Source of the DNA: Sphingobacterium sp. lm-10
GTDB lineage: Bacteria; Bacteroidota; Bacteroidia; Sphingobacteriales; Sphingobacteriaceae
Assembly (NCBI RefSeq): GCF_023554555.1
Contig: NZ_JAMJWC010000001.1
Location: 1,488,001-1,552,000, forward strand
DNA length: 64,000 nucleotides
Direction: 5' to 3'
How positions within the stretch are numbered: the first letter of the stretch is position 1; each line of letters begins with the position of its first letter. The position numbers were made by a program, and so were the translations under genes. Below, in pieces: positions 27,632-38,595 of the stretch. The notes under the pieces were generated by a model. It was given only the letters and a program-made list of their open reading frames with translations, was not told the origin of the DNA and ran no database searches.

Positions 27632-29182
27632 TTAGTAGGTGTATTTCTGATAGTTTTTTTCAAACAGGTCTTTTAATTCCTGTGCTTTGTGCGTGTAGCT
27701 TTCCGCATCTTGCCAAAGAGATTGAGGATTCAAAATGGTATCTGGCACGAGTGGACAAGCGGTTGGCATCGAAAGATCAAAAACCGGGTGCTGTACATAA
27801 TGCTCATCTTTCAATGCACCTGACATCGCGGCACGGATCATAGCACGTGTGTGATATAGCGGGATACGGCGTCCCACACCATATGGCCCTCCTATCCAGC
27901 CTGTATTTACTAACCAAACTTGTGTAGAAGAATCCTGTTGCAATCGATCACGCAACATTTCAGCATAGCGCCTTGCATGTAGCGGCAAGAATGCTTGACC
28001 AAAACAAGCGGAAAAGGTAGCCACGGGCTCTGCAATTCCTACCTCGGTACCCGCCACTTTCGCGGTGTATCCATTTAGAAAGTAATACATCGATTGCTCC
28101 ACCGTAAGCTTGGATAATGGCGGCAACACGCCAAAAGCATCTGCCGTCAGAAAAAATATGTGCTTTGGCGAAGCGGAGTGATTGATCTTTACCACATGTG
28201 GTATGTAATTGATAGGGTATGACACCCGTATATTTTCTGTGACAGCGCTATTTTCGTAATCCAGATAGCGACTTTCTGGCATGTAAAGCATATTTTCTGT
28301 TAATGCCCCAAACCGCACAGCACCAAATATATCGGGTTCGCTTTCGACTTTTAGGTTGATGCATTTGGCGTAACAACCTCCCTCTAAATTGAAGATTCCT
28401 TCGTCCGACCAACCATGCTCATCATCACCAATCAGATAACGATCGTGATCTGCAGACAAGGTGGTTTTCCCTGTGCCAGATAAACCGAAAAACAAGGCTG
28501 TTTCTCCATTTTTACCTGTATTAGCCGAGCAATGCATTGGAAAGACACCATGATCTTGTGGCAACACAAAATTCATCATAGAAAACATGCTCTTTTTGAT
28601 TTCTCCTGTATATGCCGTTCCAATGATTAGCACTTTACGCCGGGTAAAATCAAGCACCACCGCATTCGATGCTCGAAGACCCAGTTCCTCATAATTTTCG
28701 ATTTTTAATAGAGATGCCACCCACACCGTCCAATCCTTTTGCTGTTCCACTTCTTGCTTAGGAAGGAACATATTACTGATAAACAAATCTTGTGCAGCCA
28801 GCTCCGTCGCAAAGTGAATTCTCCTGCTATATTTAGCATACGTTGCGATATTTGCCGTGCGTGTATAAAGTGATTTGCAAGAATCTAAATAAACTTTCAC
28901 TTGTTGTTCAAGTGCCTCAAATACACTCGGATTGACGGGTTGATTGGTATCATTCCAATGCACCGTATCCTCCGTGACTTCATCACGCACCAGATAGCGA
29001 TCACGAGGAGAGCGTCCTGTAAAAGTTCCTGTCATAATATTCAGCGCACCGGAAGCAGAAAGTGTCGCTTCCTTATTCAAAATGGCATGCTCAATTAATT
29101 CGGCGGGTGTTAACTCACTAAACACCTCACCTTTAGGCTCTAAAGCAAGTTCAATTTGGTAGTCTTGAAGAATTTTTTGCAT
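27632..29182 (-). CDS. pckA: Phosphoenolpyruvate carboxykinase (ATP)
   Basis: 516 residues, slightly short of the usual 530-540. Signature motifs: [11 protein letters not shown] near the start, [30 protein letters not shown]-loop [13 protein letters not shown] (about 230) and GDDEHGWSD, plus the C-terminal [19 protein letters not shown]. It converts oxaloacetate and ATP to phosphoenolpyruvate, the entry to gluconeogenesis. It is followed by fbp. One common residue differs (YTGE instead of YAGE), a mild change. Confidence 0.96.
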   Translation of the reverse strand: MQKILQDYQIELALEPKGEVFSELTPAELIEHAILNKEATLSASGALNIMTGTFTGRSPRDRYLVRDEVTEDTVHWNDTNQPVNPSVFEALEQQVKVYLDSCKSLYTRTANIATYAKYSRRIHFATELAAQDLFISNMFLPKQEVEQQKDWTVWVASLLKIENYEELGLRASNAVVLDFTRRKVLIIGTAYTGEIKKSMFSMMNFVLPQDHGVFPMHCSANTGKNGETALFFGLSGTGKTTLSADHDRYLIGDDEHGWSDEGIFNLEGGCYAKCINLKVESEPDIFGAVRFGALTENMLYMPESRYLDYENSAVTENIRVSYPINYIPHVVKINHSASPKHIFFLTADAFGVLPPLSKLTVEQSMYYFLNGYTAKVAGTEVGIAEPVATFSACFGQAFLPLHARRYAEMLRDRLQQDSSTQVWLVNTGWIGGPYGVGRRIPLYHTRAMIRAAMSGALKDEHYVQHPVFDLSMPTACPLVPDTILNPQSLWQDAESYTHKAQELKDLFEKNYQKYTY

Positions 29183-29483
29183 TACAGTTTATTCGTTTGA
29201 TTTTATGAAACAAAATTAACCATAAACCAATTGTCGGGAAATTATAAAAACGCTTATTGTAGCAAATACACATGGATAAAAACCTGTATATCAACTAATT
29301 AAATTGATGATTAAAATAATTTAAATGCTAAAACATTTTAGCCTATTTTAACAACAATATTCATCTTCAAGGCACTAAACAAAAGGAGTTGGAGATGCGG
29401 ATAAACAACTCCCAATACACTTGATTAACCAACTTTAATAGTATCTCAGCTAGGAAACATTTCCAAAAAGATTTGATCATATA

Positions 29484-29514
29484 TTTGCATGGCTGTACAA
29501 AAACCCTATATTTG
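29484..29514 (+). promoter_or_regulatory. Promoter of the metY leader
   Basis: TTTG (29484-29487), 19 bases, then TATATTTG (29507-29514). The -33 TTTG itself lies within another TATATTTG (29480-29487). The start would be near 29520, some 50 bases before the riboswitch. Confidence 0.65.
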
Positions 29515-29571
29515 CTATGTATATCATTCGATAATACAAATCAACACCTACACCAAAGCGATCAGGTCTTG

Positions 29572-29681
29572 ATTTATAAAGAAGCGGCGAGAGACTGGCT
29601 CGATGACCCGCTGGCAACCAACAACAGAGCGTTGAAAAGGTGCCAATTCCTGTCCAAAACCATGTTTTGGAGTATATAAAT
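29572..29681 (+). promoter_or_regulatory. SAM-I (S-box) riboswitch
   Basis: The conserved core is present in order: AAGCGGCGAGAGACTGGC, CCCGCTGGCAACC and AAAGGTGCCAATTCC. P1 pairs ATTTATA (29572-29578) with TATAAAT (29675-29681). P2 uses GCGG / CCGC, P3 CAAC...GTTG, and P4 CCAAAAC-CAT-GTTTTGG. S-boxes bind S-adenosylmethionine and repress methionine genes, consistent with metY and homoserine dehydrogenase downstream. No classic poly-T terminator hairpin follows, so control may be translational. Confidence 0.9.
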
Positions 29682-29691
29682 AATAGAACAG

Positions 29692-29802
29692 ATGAACGAA
29701 AAAATCAACTTATTCCCTTCTTCGGAAGATCGTCCACACTTAATTTCTACAGCGATTTGTCATTGGCTGCAATTGGTTGCTTGCCACTCACGAATGCGAT
29801 AG
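29692..29802 (+). CDS. Candidate leader peptide between riboswitch and metY (36 aa)
   Basis: A short ORF starts 11 bases after the riboswitch P1 stem. It begins MNEKINLF and ends AICHWLQLVACHSRMR, so Cys, His and Met codons cluster at its end, and its TAG stop overlaps the first arm of a downstream pairing (29801-29808). The lack of overlap with other genes and its position suggest a regulatory leader peptide sensing a sulfur amino acid. Codon content alone cannot prove translation. Confidence 0.45.
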   Translation: MNEKINLFPSSEDRPHLISTAICHWLQLVACHSRMR

Positions 29803-29895
29803 TCGTTTTTTGTGATTAGTCTTAAGCGATGACCTGTACATCGATTTGGCCTACCGCAACCTATAAACGACTCTTTCCTTTCGTACAGACTAATC
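29801..29895 (+). promoter_or_regulatory. Two mutually exclusive helices in the metY leader
   Basis: AGTCGTTT (29801-29808) pairs exactly with AAACGACT (29865-29872), and GATTAGTCT (29814-29822) pairs exactly with AGACTAATC (29887-29895). The two pairs interlock (pseudoknot or alternative folds), and both lie in the 125 bases between the leader ORF stop and the metY start. Confidence 0.5.
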
Positions 29896-29921
29896 CTGAT
29901 TTTATGTTCCACAATAATTAA

Positions 29922-31232
<1,311 letters not shown>

Positions 31233-31264
31233 ATTTGCGTAACTAAAAAACAATTTGATATAAA

Positions 31265-32443
31265 ATGAGTGAAAAATTAACGATTGGGATGTTTGGATTT
31301 GGAGTAGTTGGCCAAGGACTGTACGACATTATCAAAACCAAAGATCTAAATCTAGAAATAAAGAAATTTGTCATTAAAAACCCAACGAAACAACGATCGC
31401 TTCCTGAACACCTTTTTACGACCGATGCAGACAGCGTGTTGAATGATCCAGAAATAAATACGATACTGGAACTTATTGATGATGCCGATGCTGCTTTTGA
31501 AATCACAAAACGCGCATTGTATGCTGGTAAAAATGTGGTATCTGCCAATAAAAAGATGATCGCAACCCATTTGGAAGAATTAGCGACTATACAGGAAGAA
31601 ACCGGCAAATCGTTACTTTACGAAGGTGCGGTATGTGGATCGATTCCAATCATTCGCAACCTGGAGGAATATTATGACAATGAGCTCCTGCATAGCGTAA
31701 GCGGAATTTTCAATGGTTCTTCCAATTATATTTTATCGAAGATCTTTAACGAAAATCAAGATTACGATAGCGCGCTAAAGAAAGCACAGGAATTGGGCTT
31801 TGCAGAAACGGATCCCACATTGGATGTGGGAGGCTACGACCCTAAGTACAAGCTGGCAATCGTTGCCAATCACGCTTACGGCATCTATGTCAAACCAGAA
31901 GATATTCTCAATTTGGGAATCAATAAGCTTGGCTTAGCAGATATTACCTATGCACGTGAGAAAAACTACAAAATCAAGCTGATTCCATTGGCAAAAGAGG
32001 TAGATGGTAAGATTATCTTATATGTATTGCCGAAGTTCGTTAGCAAAGACAACCTACTATACGGTGTGGAGAATGAAAATAATGGTGTGGTGGTAAAAGC
32101 TGCTTTTGCAGACGAGCAGTTTTTCTTCGGAAAAGGTGCAGGCGGTCATCCAACCGGATCGGCGGTGTTATCTGATATCACGGCACTTCGATATGGTTAT
32201 CGTTATGAGTTTAAAAAACACTCAAAATCTCAGCAGGTTACCTATTCTACCGATTACGAATTGAACGTTTACTTACGCTATCAGGACGAAGAAATTCTGG
32301 AAACACTGGGCTTCAATAGTATCTCCGAACGCTTCTACGGACAAGATTTTAAATATGTGATCGGAAAGATCAACCTACAACAAATCATTGCTCACCGTGA
32401 ATTGATTCACCGCGACGGCTACTTTCTGGCAGAATTAGCATAA
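31265..32443 (+). CDS. Homoserine dehydrogenase (monofunctional)
   Basis: 392 residues. NAD(P)-binding loop GMFGFGVVGQGL at the N-terminus. Catalytic and substrate regions: SANKKMIATH (about 95-105), GSIPIIRNLEEYYDNELLHSVSGIFNGSSNYIL (about 125-155) and the family signature GFAETDPTLDVGGYDPKYKLAIVANHA (about 180-205). It reduces aspartate semialdehyde to homoserine, the precursor of methionine and threonine. It is cotranscribed with metY under the SAM riboswitch. No aspartokinase part is fused, and a full C-terminal ACT domain is not evident. Confidence 0.94.
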   Translation: MSEKLTIGMFGFGVVGQGLYDIIKTKDLNLEIKKFVIKNPTKQRSLPEHLFTTDADSVLNDPEINTILELIDDADAAFEITKRALYAGKNVVSANKKMIATHLEELATIQEETGKSLLYEGAVCGSIPIIRNLEEYYDNELLHSVSGIFNGSSNYILSKIFNENQDYDSALKKAQELGFAETDPTLDVGGYDPKYKLAIVANHAYGIYVKPEDILNLGINKLGLADITYAREKNYKIKLIPLAKEVDGKIILYVLPKFVSKDNLLYGVENENNGVVVKAAFADEQFFFGKGAGGHPTGSAVLSDITALRYGYRYEFKKHSKSQQVTYSTDYELNVYLRYQDEEILETLGFNSISERFYGQDFKYVIGKINLQQIIAHRELIHRDGYFLAELA

Positions 32444-32457
32444 TAATATGTATTCTT

Positions 32458-32499
32458 GTGCTGCTCTAGTATGTTTGCTGGAGTAGTACAGGAATTTTT
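32458..32499 (+). terminator. Terminator of the metY operon
   Basis: A 12-bp stem (GTGCTGCTCTAG / CTGGAGTAGTAC, three G-T pairs) followed by a short T run at 32494-32498. Confidence 0.65.
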
Positions 32500-32586
32500 C
32501 TTTGCATAAATACGACTCCGAAAAGCTAAAAAGCGAAGATTTGTTTCGAGAAATAAAGCGGAAAAGATAGCAGGGAAATAAAAAAG

Positions 32587-32660
32587 TGCGCTCAAAGGGA
32601 GTCGAACCCCTAACCTCCTGATCCGTAGTCAGGTGCTCTATCCAATTAAGCTATGAGCGC
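32587..32660 (-). tRNA. tRNA-Arg (ACG)
   Basis: Acceptor stem GCGCTCA / TGAGCGC, anticodon stem CCTGA / TCAGG around loop CTACGGA, anticodon ACG. The T arm carries GGTTCGAC. Discriminator base A. No CCA encoded. Confidence 0.95.
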
Positions 32661-32812
32661 AGTCTTTTACCAATCGGTGTATACCGTTTTTGGTGAGGCA
32701 AATATCGTTACTTTTTCGATTATTGCAAACTTTTTCTAAACTTTAAGGACAGAAAAACAGGGCTTAAACCCTATTTAACTGAAAACAAAACATTTACATA
32801 GCACACTAGCAT

Positions 32813-33652
32813 ATGGCCGAGCGAATTAAAAGCAATAAAATCAGAATTGGTGATATTAGTATCTCTTTTTTTATAAAAAAAGCGGTGCAAAAAGAACATA
32901 GGACAATTCTTTTTCTGCATGGATTTCCGTTTAATAAGAATATGTGGAAAGCGCAGCTGGAGGCATTAGATGATTCGACGACAGGAATAGCGTTAGATAT
33001 TCGTGGACATGGAAACACCACATCCGGACATGGCTTCTTATCCATCGACTTGTTTGCTAAAGACCTCATCGCATTTATTAAAAAAATGGAAATGAAACAG
33101 GTGATTCTATGCGGTATTTCGATGGGTGGGTATATAGCTCTGCGCGCGTATGAATTGGCGCCTACGCTTTTTTCCGGATTAATTTTGAGTGACACACACA
33201 GCAAGGCGGACGATAAAATAGCAAAGCAAAAAAGATTTGACTCTATACAGGCGGTATTAACGCATGGTCGCCGTCCTTTTGCCATCGGATTTATCGAAAA
33301 CATCTTTGCCAAGCCGCGGGCGGAAGAAAATCTAGAAGCCGTTGAGCTTATAAAAAGTAGTATTCGACGAAACAGCCTCACGAGTATATGTGCCACACTT
33401 TTGGCGTTGGCATCGCGTACTGATACATCCGATTTACTTCCTAACATTACCATCCCGACTTTATTAGTTCGTGGTCAGCACGATAAAATAACACCCGAAA
33501 CGCTTATGCTCGAGATGAAGGATCATATACCGCAGTCAGAATTCGTAAGTATAGAAGGATCTGGACATCTCCCAAATCTGGAAAACCCAGCTGCATTTAA
33601 CGCTGCATTATCAGCCTATCTAAATCGTCTTCCGAGCGGAACTACAATTTGA
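32813..33652 (+). CDS. Alpha/beta hydrolase
   Basis: 279 residues with the complete alpha/beta hydrolase triad: oxyanion strand TILFLHGFPFNKNMW (about 31-45), nucleophile elbow GISMGG (about 101-106), acid in RGQHDKITP, and histidine in GSGHLPNLENP near the C-terminus. It resembles enol-lactonase or esterase-type members, but the substrate is not readable. The C-terminus overlaps the patatin gene by 11 bp, tail to tail. Confidence 0.88.
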   Translation: MAERIKSNKIRIGDISISFFIKKAVQKEHRTILFLHGFPFNKNMWKAQLEALDDSTTGIALDIRGHGNTTSGHGFLSIDLFAKDLIAFIKKMEMKQVILCGISMGGYIALRAYELAPTLFSGLILSDTHSKADDKIAKQKRFDSIQAVLTHGRRPFAIGFIENIFAKPRAEENLEAVELIKSSIRRNSLTSICATLLALASRTDTSDLLPNITIPTLLVRGQHDKITPETLMLEMKDHIPQSEFVSIEGSGHLPNLENPAAFNAALSAYLNRLPSGTTI

Positions 33653-34475
33653 CACCTGCTTTATCGCGCTTTGAACTCACATCAGGAAGCAAAAGATCGG
33701 TCCACTGCATGCCTTTTTCGACTAGATCCAGGGTGCGGTGATAATCCCAGATTCCAGCCGTATTATGTGGCACTGTAATCACATAATCTGGCGAGTGCAT
33801 ATCGATAGATAACTGGCTCATGCGCCGACGCATAGCAAAGTATGCCTCTTGCAACACGGTTACCGAGGTATACTTGCCACCAGACGCCACAGCACCAAAT
33901 TCAGGATTAGGACGTCCGTCGAGATTGACTACCACAACGATATTTCGCCTCTTTTTTTTAACATAATTGATGGGTAGAGGATTGAGCACACCTCCATCTA
34001 CCAGGTAACGACCTTCAGAATCTACACCAGTAAATACGGCAGGGATCGCAATGGATGCACGTATGGCGTCGTAGACACTTCCCTTATCAAACACCACTTC
34101 ACATTCATTCGTAAGATCAGTCGCAATGGCCACATAACGTATAGGCAGATCTTCAATCGCGATGTCGGGAAATACCAATTTCAGAGAGTCTAGGGCTTTT
34201 GTTCCTTTTAAAATACCAAACCACGGATTAGAAAAATCCATTAATTGGAATACTTTCATACGGGTCACCCCTTTCAACCACTCCTCTAAGTCATCTAGTT
34301 TTCCTTGTGCATAGGCAGCACCAATCAAGGATCCGATGGAGCATCCTATAATTTCATCGATGATATAGCCCTTTTCAAGCAACATTTTAATAACGCCAAT
34401 CTGCACTAGACCTCGTGCCCCGCCGCTTCCCAATACGAGAGAAACCTTTCGCTTGCTTTTGAAAATGCTCATCAT
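33642..34475 (-). CDS. Patatin-like phospholipase
   Basis: 277 residues with all patatin motifs: oxyanion hole GSGGARG (about 17-23), nucleophile GCSIGS (about 44-49) and dyad Asp in DGGVLNPLP (about 167). The tail after residue 200 is rich in basic residues. These cytoplasmic or membrane-associated acyl hydrolases act on phospholipids. No transmembrane helix or signal peptide. It resembles the RssA/YchK bacterial group. Confidence 0.92.
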   Translation of the reverse strand: MMSIFKSKRKVSLVLGSGGARGLVQIGVIKMLLEKGYIIDEIIGCSIGSLIGAAYAQGKLDDLEEWLKGVTRMKVFQLMDFSNPWFGILKGTKALDSLKLVFPDIAIEDLPIRYVAIATDLTNECEVVFDKGSVYDAIRASIAIPAVFTGVDSEGRYLVDGGVLNPLPINYVKKKRRNIVVVVNLDGRPNPEFGAVASGGKYTSVTVLQEAYFAMRRRMSQLSIDMHSPDYVITVPHNTAGIWDYHRTLDLVEKGMQWTDLLLPDVSSKRDKAGVKL

Positions 34476-34561
34476 CTAAAATAAGTGATTTTAATCAAAA
34501 TATAAATTGTCATATTTATGTACAAAGAAAAATTACATGTTTAAACATCATTTATTGGCCG

Positions 34562-34569
34562 TAAATTTG
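34562..34569 (+). promoter_or_regulatory. -7 promoter element of the nitroreductase gene
   Basis: TAAATTTG lies 24 bases before the start at 34594, and the transcript would start near 34576. Confidence 0.5.
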
Positions 34570-34593
34570 TAGCGTTATTCAAAACTAAAAGAT

Positions 34594-35226
34594 ATGAATC
34601 TTCACGAGCAACTAAACTGGCGATACGCCACCAAAAAGATGAATGGCACGGCAGTGTCACAAGATAAAGTAGATTATATAGTAGAAGCGGCCCGGCTCGC
34701 TCCTACTTCTTCAGGCCTACAACCTTTCCGTGTTATTGAAATAGCTAACACAGAATTGAAAGAAAAAATCCAACCTATAGCATACGGTCAGTCACAAATC
34801 ACTGATGCTTCGCACCTACTGGTATTTGCGGCTTTTGACGAATACACAGAAGAGCGTGTGGATCAGGTTTTTGCACAACAGGAAACCGAAAGAGGCTTAC
34901 CTTCTGGTGCTAGTGACGACTATAAAAATATGTTAAAGCAGGGCTTTGAAGCCCAAACTAAAGATGATCACTTCAACCATGCCGCCAGACAGGCATACAT
35001 TGGTTTTGGCATGGCAATCGCAGCTGCGGCAGAACTACAAGTTGATGCAACACCGATGGAAGGTTTTGTAAATGCACAGCTTGATGAGCTACTAGGACTT
35101 TCTGAAAAAGGATTAAAGTCTGTCACGATTCTGGCGTTAGGATATCGCGATGAAGCCAATGACTGGTTGGTCAATATGAAAAAGGTTCGTACAGAGAAGT
35201 CCGAATTTGTGATCCAATACAAGTAA
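34594..35226 (+). CDS. Nitroreductase-family NAD(P)H-dependent oxidoreductase
   Basis: 210 residues with the FMN-binding nitroreductase fold. The N-terminus has NWRYATKKMNGT, then ARLAPTSSGLQPFRVIEI (the family FMN site) and the C-terminal KGLKSVTILALGYRDE. It resembles the NfsB/YdgI group that reduces nitro compounds or quinones using FMN. A single gene with its own promoter and terminator, next to a patatin gene on the opposite strand. Confidence 0.92.
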   Translation: MNLHEQLNWRYATKKMNGTAVSQDKVDYIVEAARLAPTSSGLQPFRVIEIANTELKEKIQPIAYGQSQITDASHLLVFAAFDEYTEERVDQVFAQQETERGLPSGASDDYKNMLKQGFEAQTKDDHFNHAARQAYIGFGMAIAAAAELQVDATPMEGFVNAQLDELLGLSEKGLKSVTILALGYRDEANDWLVNMKKVRTEKSEFVIQYK

Positions 35227-35237
35227 GCTATTGCAGA

Positions 35238-35282
35238 CTTGAAAAAACCTCCTGAAATCATATTTCAGGAGGTTTTTTCAAG
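35238..35282. terminator. Bidirectional terminator between nitroreductase and pepD
   Basis: A 21-bp perfect stem starting CTTGAAAAAACCTCC with a 3-base loop. Runs of six T/A lie inside the arms on both strands, so it can serve both convergent genes. Confidence 0.88.
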
Positions 35283-35306
35283 CCTTATATAAAACTTTGT
35301 GAACTA

Positions 35307-36761
35307 CTAAGGTGTATTTTTCAGCAGCTCCAAAAAGAAATTCCAAAATTTGGCTACCGACGAAATGGATGCACGTTCATCTGGCGAATGCGCACCGCGA
35401 ATCGTTGGTCCTACAGATACCATTTTAAGGTTTGGATATACCTTCCCAATCAGCCCACATTCTAAACCACCATGCCCTGCACACACGGATGGCTCGGAGT
35501 TGAATAATCGTCTGTACGTATCGGCTGTCAACTGTACCAACTCTCCTTCAGGCTCTGGTTCCCAGCCAGGATAATCTCCAGAAAAAGCAACCTCTGCATC
35601 CAGCATCTCAAAAGTAGATCGTAAGATCATTGCCAAGTATTCCTTGGACGATTGAATAGCCGATCTTGTCAGACAAAGGATAGTATACTTCCCAGATTTC
35701 AAGACGATACGCGCTACGTTATTAGATGTTTCTACCAGATCAGGGAATACCGCGCTCATTCGAAATACGCCATGGTGCGCCACGTTGCACACCGCCACAA
35801 ACTTCTGCTGCGACTCTACAGTAAGCACACTTAATTCATCATCGGCATTTTCCTGAGTGGTACTAATAGCTAAACTAGGCTCTGTAGCTGCATATTCTTT
35901 CGCGATGATTTGCTGCGTTCTTTTTACCATATCACGAATCCCAGCTGCATCAGCCGAACGACAGGCCAATGTTGCTGTCGCTTCGCGCGGAATAGCATTA
36001 CGTAGTCCTCCGCCATCCACCGTGTACAATCGAGCATCTGCTTCGCTAATCACGGAATCCAACACACGCATCAACAATTTATTGGCATTACCGAGTCCTT
36101 TGTGAATATCCATACCCGAATGCCCACCCTGCAAGCCTTTCACTGCAATATGTACTAATGTATCATAAGCTGTAGTCGCCTCTTCGCGCAATGCTCCGGT
36201 AGCTGTTACATCCACACCACCGGCACATCCTATCGTGATCTCCTCATCGTCCTCGGTATCCAGGTTAAGTAAATAAGATCCCGTTAACCAACCGGGTGCT
36301 AAGGACTTCGCGCCAGTCATGCCCGTTTCTTCATCAATAGTAAACAACGCTTCAATAGCAGGATGCGGAATATCGGAAGAAGCCAATACGCCCATGATAG
36401 CGGCTACACCTATTCCATTATCGGCTCCCAGTGTGGTGCCATCTGCGCGTACCCAGTCGCCATCGATCAGCATTTGAATGCCGGATGTCTCGAAATTGAA
36501 ATCCGTTTCTGCATTTTTTTGGTGCACCATATCCAGATGCGCTTGTAATACGATGATACTCTTGGATTCATATCCCGATGTGGCCGGCTTACGTATCAGG
36601 ACATTGCCGACCTCGTCACGCTCAGCAAAAAGTCCTAAGGATTTTCCAAAAGACAACATGTATTCAATAATTGCTTCCTCTTTCTTGGACGCGCGCGGAA
36701 TGGCATTAATCGTTGCAAAATGCGACCATATCGCAGTAGGTTCAAGGGTATGTATACTCAT
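35307..36761 (-). CDS. pepD: Cytosol non-specific dipeptidase (aminoacyl-histidine dipeptidase)
   Basis: 484 residues, M20C family. The metal-binding and catalytic motifs are VLQAHLDMVHQK (about 72-83), DGTTLGADNGIGVAA (about 110-124), FTIDEETGMTGA (about 142-152) and LNLDTEDDEEI (about 165). The C-terminal zinc histidine region is complete (SVGPTIRGAHSPDERASI). It cleaves Xaa-His and other dipeptides in the cytoplasm using zinc. It is monocistronic and shares a terminator with the nitroreductase gene. Confidence 0.95.
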   Translation of the reverse strand: MSIHTLEPTAIWSHFATINAIPRASKKEEAIIEYMLSFGKSLGLFAERDEVGNVLIRKPATSGYESKSIIVLQAHLDMVHQKNAETDFNFETSGIQMLIDGDWVRADGTTLGADNGIGVAAIMGVLASSDIPHPAIEALFTIDEETGMTGAKSLAPGWLTGSYLLNLDTEDDEEITIGCAGGVDVTATGALREEATTAYDTLVHIAVKGLQGGHSGMDIHKGLGNANKLLMRVLDSVISEADARLYTVDGGGLRNAIPREATATLACRSADAAGIRDMVKRTQQIIAKEYAATEPSLAISTTQENADDELSVLTVESQQKFVAVCNVAHHGVFRMSAVFPDLVETSNNVARIVLKSGKYTILCLTRSAIQSSKEYLAMILRSTFEMLDAEVAFSGDYPGWEPEPEGELVQLTADTYRRLFNSEPSVCAGHGGLECGLIGKVYPNLKMVSVGPTIRGAHSPDERASISSVAKFWNFFLELLKNTP

Positions 36762-36880
36762 AAATACTATTCAAGTTTTGTTATAAGATCAAATGTACTG
36801 GTTCAGGCAGGAAATGTCAACTTTCGTGCAGAATACACCGCAAAACTGTATATTCGAATGCAAAATCAGGTTAAATTCTT

Positions 36881-37477
36881 ATGAAAACTGCGAAAGAAAA
36901 AATGATTGCCGGAGAGCCTTACCGAGCAGATGGTCGAGAATTGTTTGACGAACGCCTGCTAGCAAAGGAGGCGCTAATGGAATACAATAATCTAGCGCCA
37001 TCCCGCATAAAGGATCGTGCACGTATCATCAAGAATCTCTTCGGCATCACTGGAAAGGCTTTTTGGATTGAGCCACCCTTCCGATGTGATTATGGGTATA
37101 ACATCCATATCGGCGAAAACTTTTACGCCAACTTTAACCTGACGGTGTTGGATTGTGCTTTGGTCAGTATCGGTGACAATGTGATGATCGGACCCAATGT
37201 ATCTTTATTTACGGCCGGACATCCCATTCATGCTGAACCACGTGTGGCAGGGTGGGAATATGCACTACCCATACACATAAGCAATAATTGCTGGATTGGA
37301 GGCAACACGGTTATTAACGCCGGCATTACAATCGGCGAAAATACGGTTATCGGCTCTGGTTCTGTCGTTACCAAATCGATTCCAGCCAATGTGGTCGCAG
37401 CAGGTAACCCCTGCCGCGTGATCAAGACGATTACCGAAGAAGATAAAGCATACTATTATAAAGACCGGAAATTTTAG
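36881..37477 (+). CDS. Sugar O-acetyltransferase (maltose/galactoside type)
   Basis: 198 residues. The Maac-type helical N-terminal domain (MIAGEPYRADGRELFDERLLAKEALMEYN) precedes the left-handed beta-helix of hexapeptide repeats (VSIGDNVMIGPNVSLFTAGHPI, IGGNTVINAGITIGENTVIGSGSVVTKSIP). The catalytic His is in TAGHPI. It transfers acetyl from acetyl-CoA to a sugar. Its stop overlaps the opposing kinase gene by 4 bp. Confidence 0.94.
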   Translation: MKTAKEKMIAGEPYRADGRELFDERLLAKEALMEYNNLAPSRIKDRARIIKNLFGITGKAFWIEPPFRCDYGYNIHIGENFYANFNLTVLDCALVSIGDNVMIGPNVSLFTAGHPIHAEPRVAGWEYALPIHISNNCWIGGNTVINAGITIGENTVIGSGSVVTKSIPANVVAAGNPCRVIKTITEEDKAYYYKDRKF

Positions 37478-38388
37478 GATTTGACACGATAAGCTTCTTT
37501 CATCTGTTCTATATCCTGCTGGGTATAGTCTGGACAGGCACCCGATTTCGAGGTAACGAATCCGCTGAGACAAATGGCTTGCTCCAATGCTTCCTCTGGA
37601 TTCATCCCGGCTAGGTGAGCAGAAAGAAAGCCTGCGAGAAAAGAATCTCCACTTCCTACGGTATCATTCACAGTCACTTTCGCAGCCGGAAGACTATATA
37701 CTTCTCTGTCACAGAAATACGCAGCTCCAGCGGCGCCACGCGACAAAATGATTTCCGGGATATCAAAATAATCTTGCAGATAGAATACACCATCTTGTTG
37801 ATCAGCATATCTTTTTCCTAAATAAGATAGGACTAATTGCAATTCTGCGGCATTAAATTTGGCTACTTCCGACTTTTTAAGCAATTGCAGAAGCAACTCT
37901 TGATCTATATAAGGCGGTCTGAGATTCACATCAAACACCCGGTAAGAGCTGTTATCTAGTAGGGCAAACAACGTTTCGCGAGACTTCCTATTTCTTGCAG
38001 CTAAAGAACCAAAAACAAATGCTTGCGTATTGCCCAGCAGCTTCACATCGGTGTCTAATCGTTGAATATGATCCCAGGCTACACCTTCTTTAATTTCATA
38101 ATGCGCCTCGTTATCGTCATCAATGGTAGCTACTACCGTGCTCGTCGGAAAATCGTCATTTCGTTGAATACCTTTAGAAGGCATCGCCCAGCTATCCAGT
38201 TTTTTCAGTAATTCGTCTCCCAATGCATCCTGCCCTACCGCAGAGATCATATGTACTTCCACGCCCATTTGGTGCAGATGATAGCCTACGTTGAAAGGCG
38301 CTCCTCCCGCAGTTTTGTCTTTCCCCGGAAATAGATCCCACAGAATTTCGCCAAAACAGGTCACTTTCGATATTCTTTGTTGATGCAT
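37474..38388 (-). CDS. PfkB-family carbohydrate kinase, fructokinase-like
   Basis: 304 residues of ribokinase fold. The N-terminal substrate motif GGAPFNVGYHLHQMGVEV (about 25-42) and the C-terminal DTVGSGDSFLAGFLSAHL (about 245-262, catalytic Asp in GSGDS) are complete. The FGEILWDLFPG opening resembles Bacteroidota fructokinases, though mannokinase or another sugar is possible. It makes a sugar phosphate from ATP in the cytoplasm. It overlaps the convergent acetyltransferase gene by 4 bp. Confidence 0.9.
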   Translation of the reverse strand: MHQQRISKVTCFGEILWDLFPGKDKTAGGAPFNVGYHLHQMGVEVHMISAVGQDALGDELLKKLDSWAMPSKGIQRNDDFPTSTVVATIDDDNEAHYEIKEGVAWDHIQRLDTDVKLLGNTQAFVFGSLAARNRKSRETLFALLDNSSYRVFDVNLRPPYIDQELLLQLLKKSEVAKFNAAELQLVLSYLGKRYADQQDGVFYLQDYFDIPEIILSRGAAGAAYFCDREVYSLPAAKVTVNDTVGSGDSFLAGFLSAHLAGMNPEEALEQAICLSGFVTSKSGACPDYTQQDIEQMKEAYRVKS

Positions 38389-38545
38389 TGTTAATGTTTA
38401 TGCTCGCCTTTTTTTGACGTATTTATGTATGAAAAATCCAGTCACAAATTACACATTTTACCGGAATCTCGCTGTCATATTCCTTATATCCGCCCCTGTT
38501 TTATCGAAAAATAATTATACTGATTTCAGATTTGACAGATTGGTA

Positions 38546-38578
38546 TTTTGGATTTACGATCGCTAACTCCTATATTTA
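38546..38578 (+). promoter_or_regulatory. Promoter of the his leader
   Basis: TTTTG (38546-38550), 20 bases, then TATATTTA (38571-38578), one base off the -7 consensus. The transcript would start near 38585, 11 bases before the leader peptide. Confidence 0.6.
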
Positions 38579-38595
38579 CCAGTGAATTAATACAC

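Noticed and set aside
29473..29679. Open frame of 68 residues over the metY leader
   Set aside because: It overlaps the SAM-I riboswitch core and has no codon-like pattern; it is the riboswitch read as codons.
32806..33453. 215-residue ORF antisense to the alpha/beta hydrolase
   Set aside because: It is a shadow of the hydrolase gene; its composition (Ser, Ile and Cys rich, many Lys/Arg) is that of a reversed coding strand.
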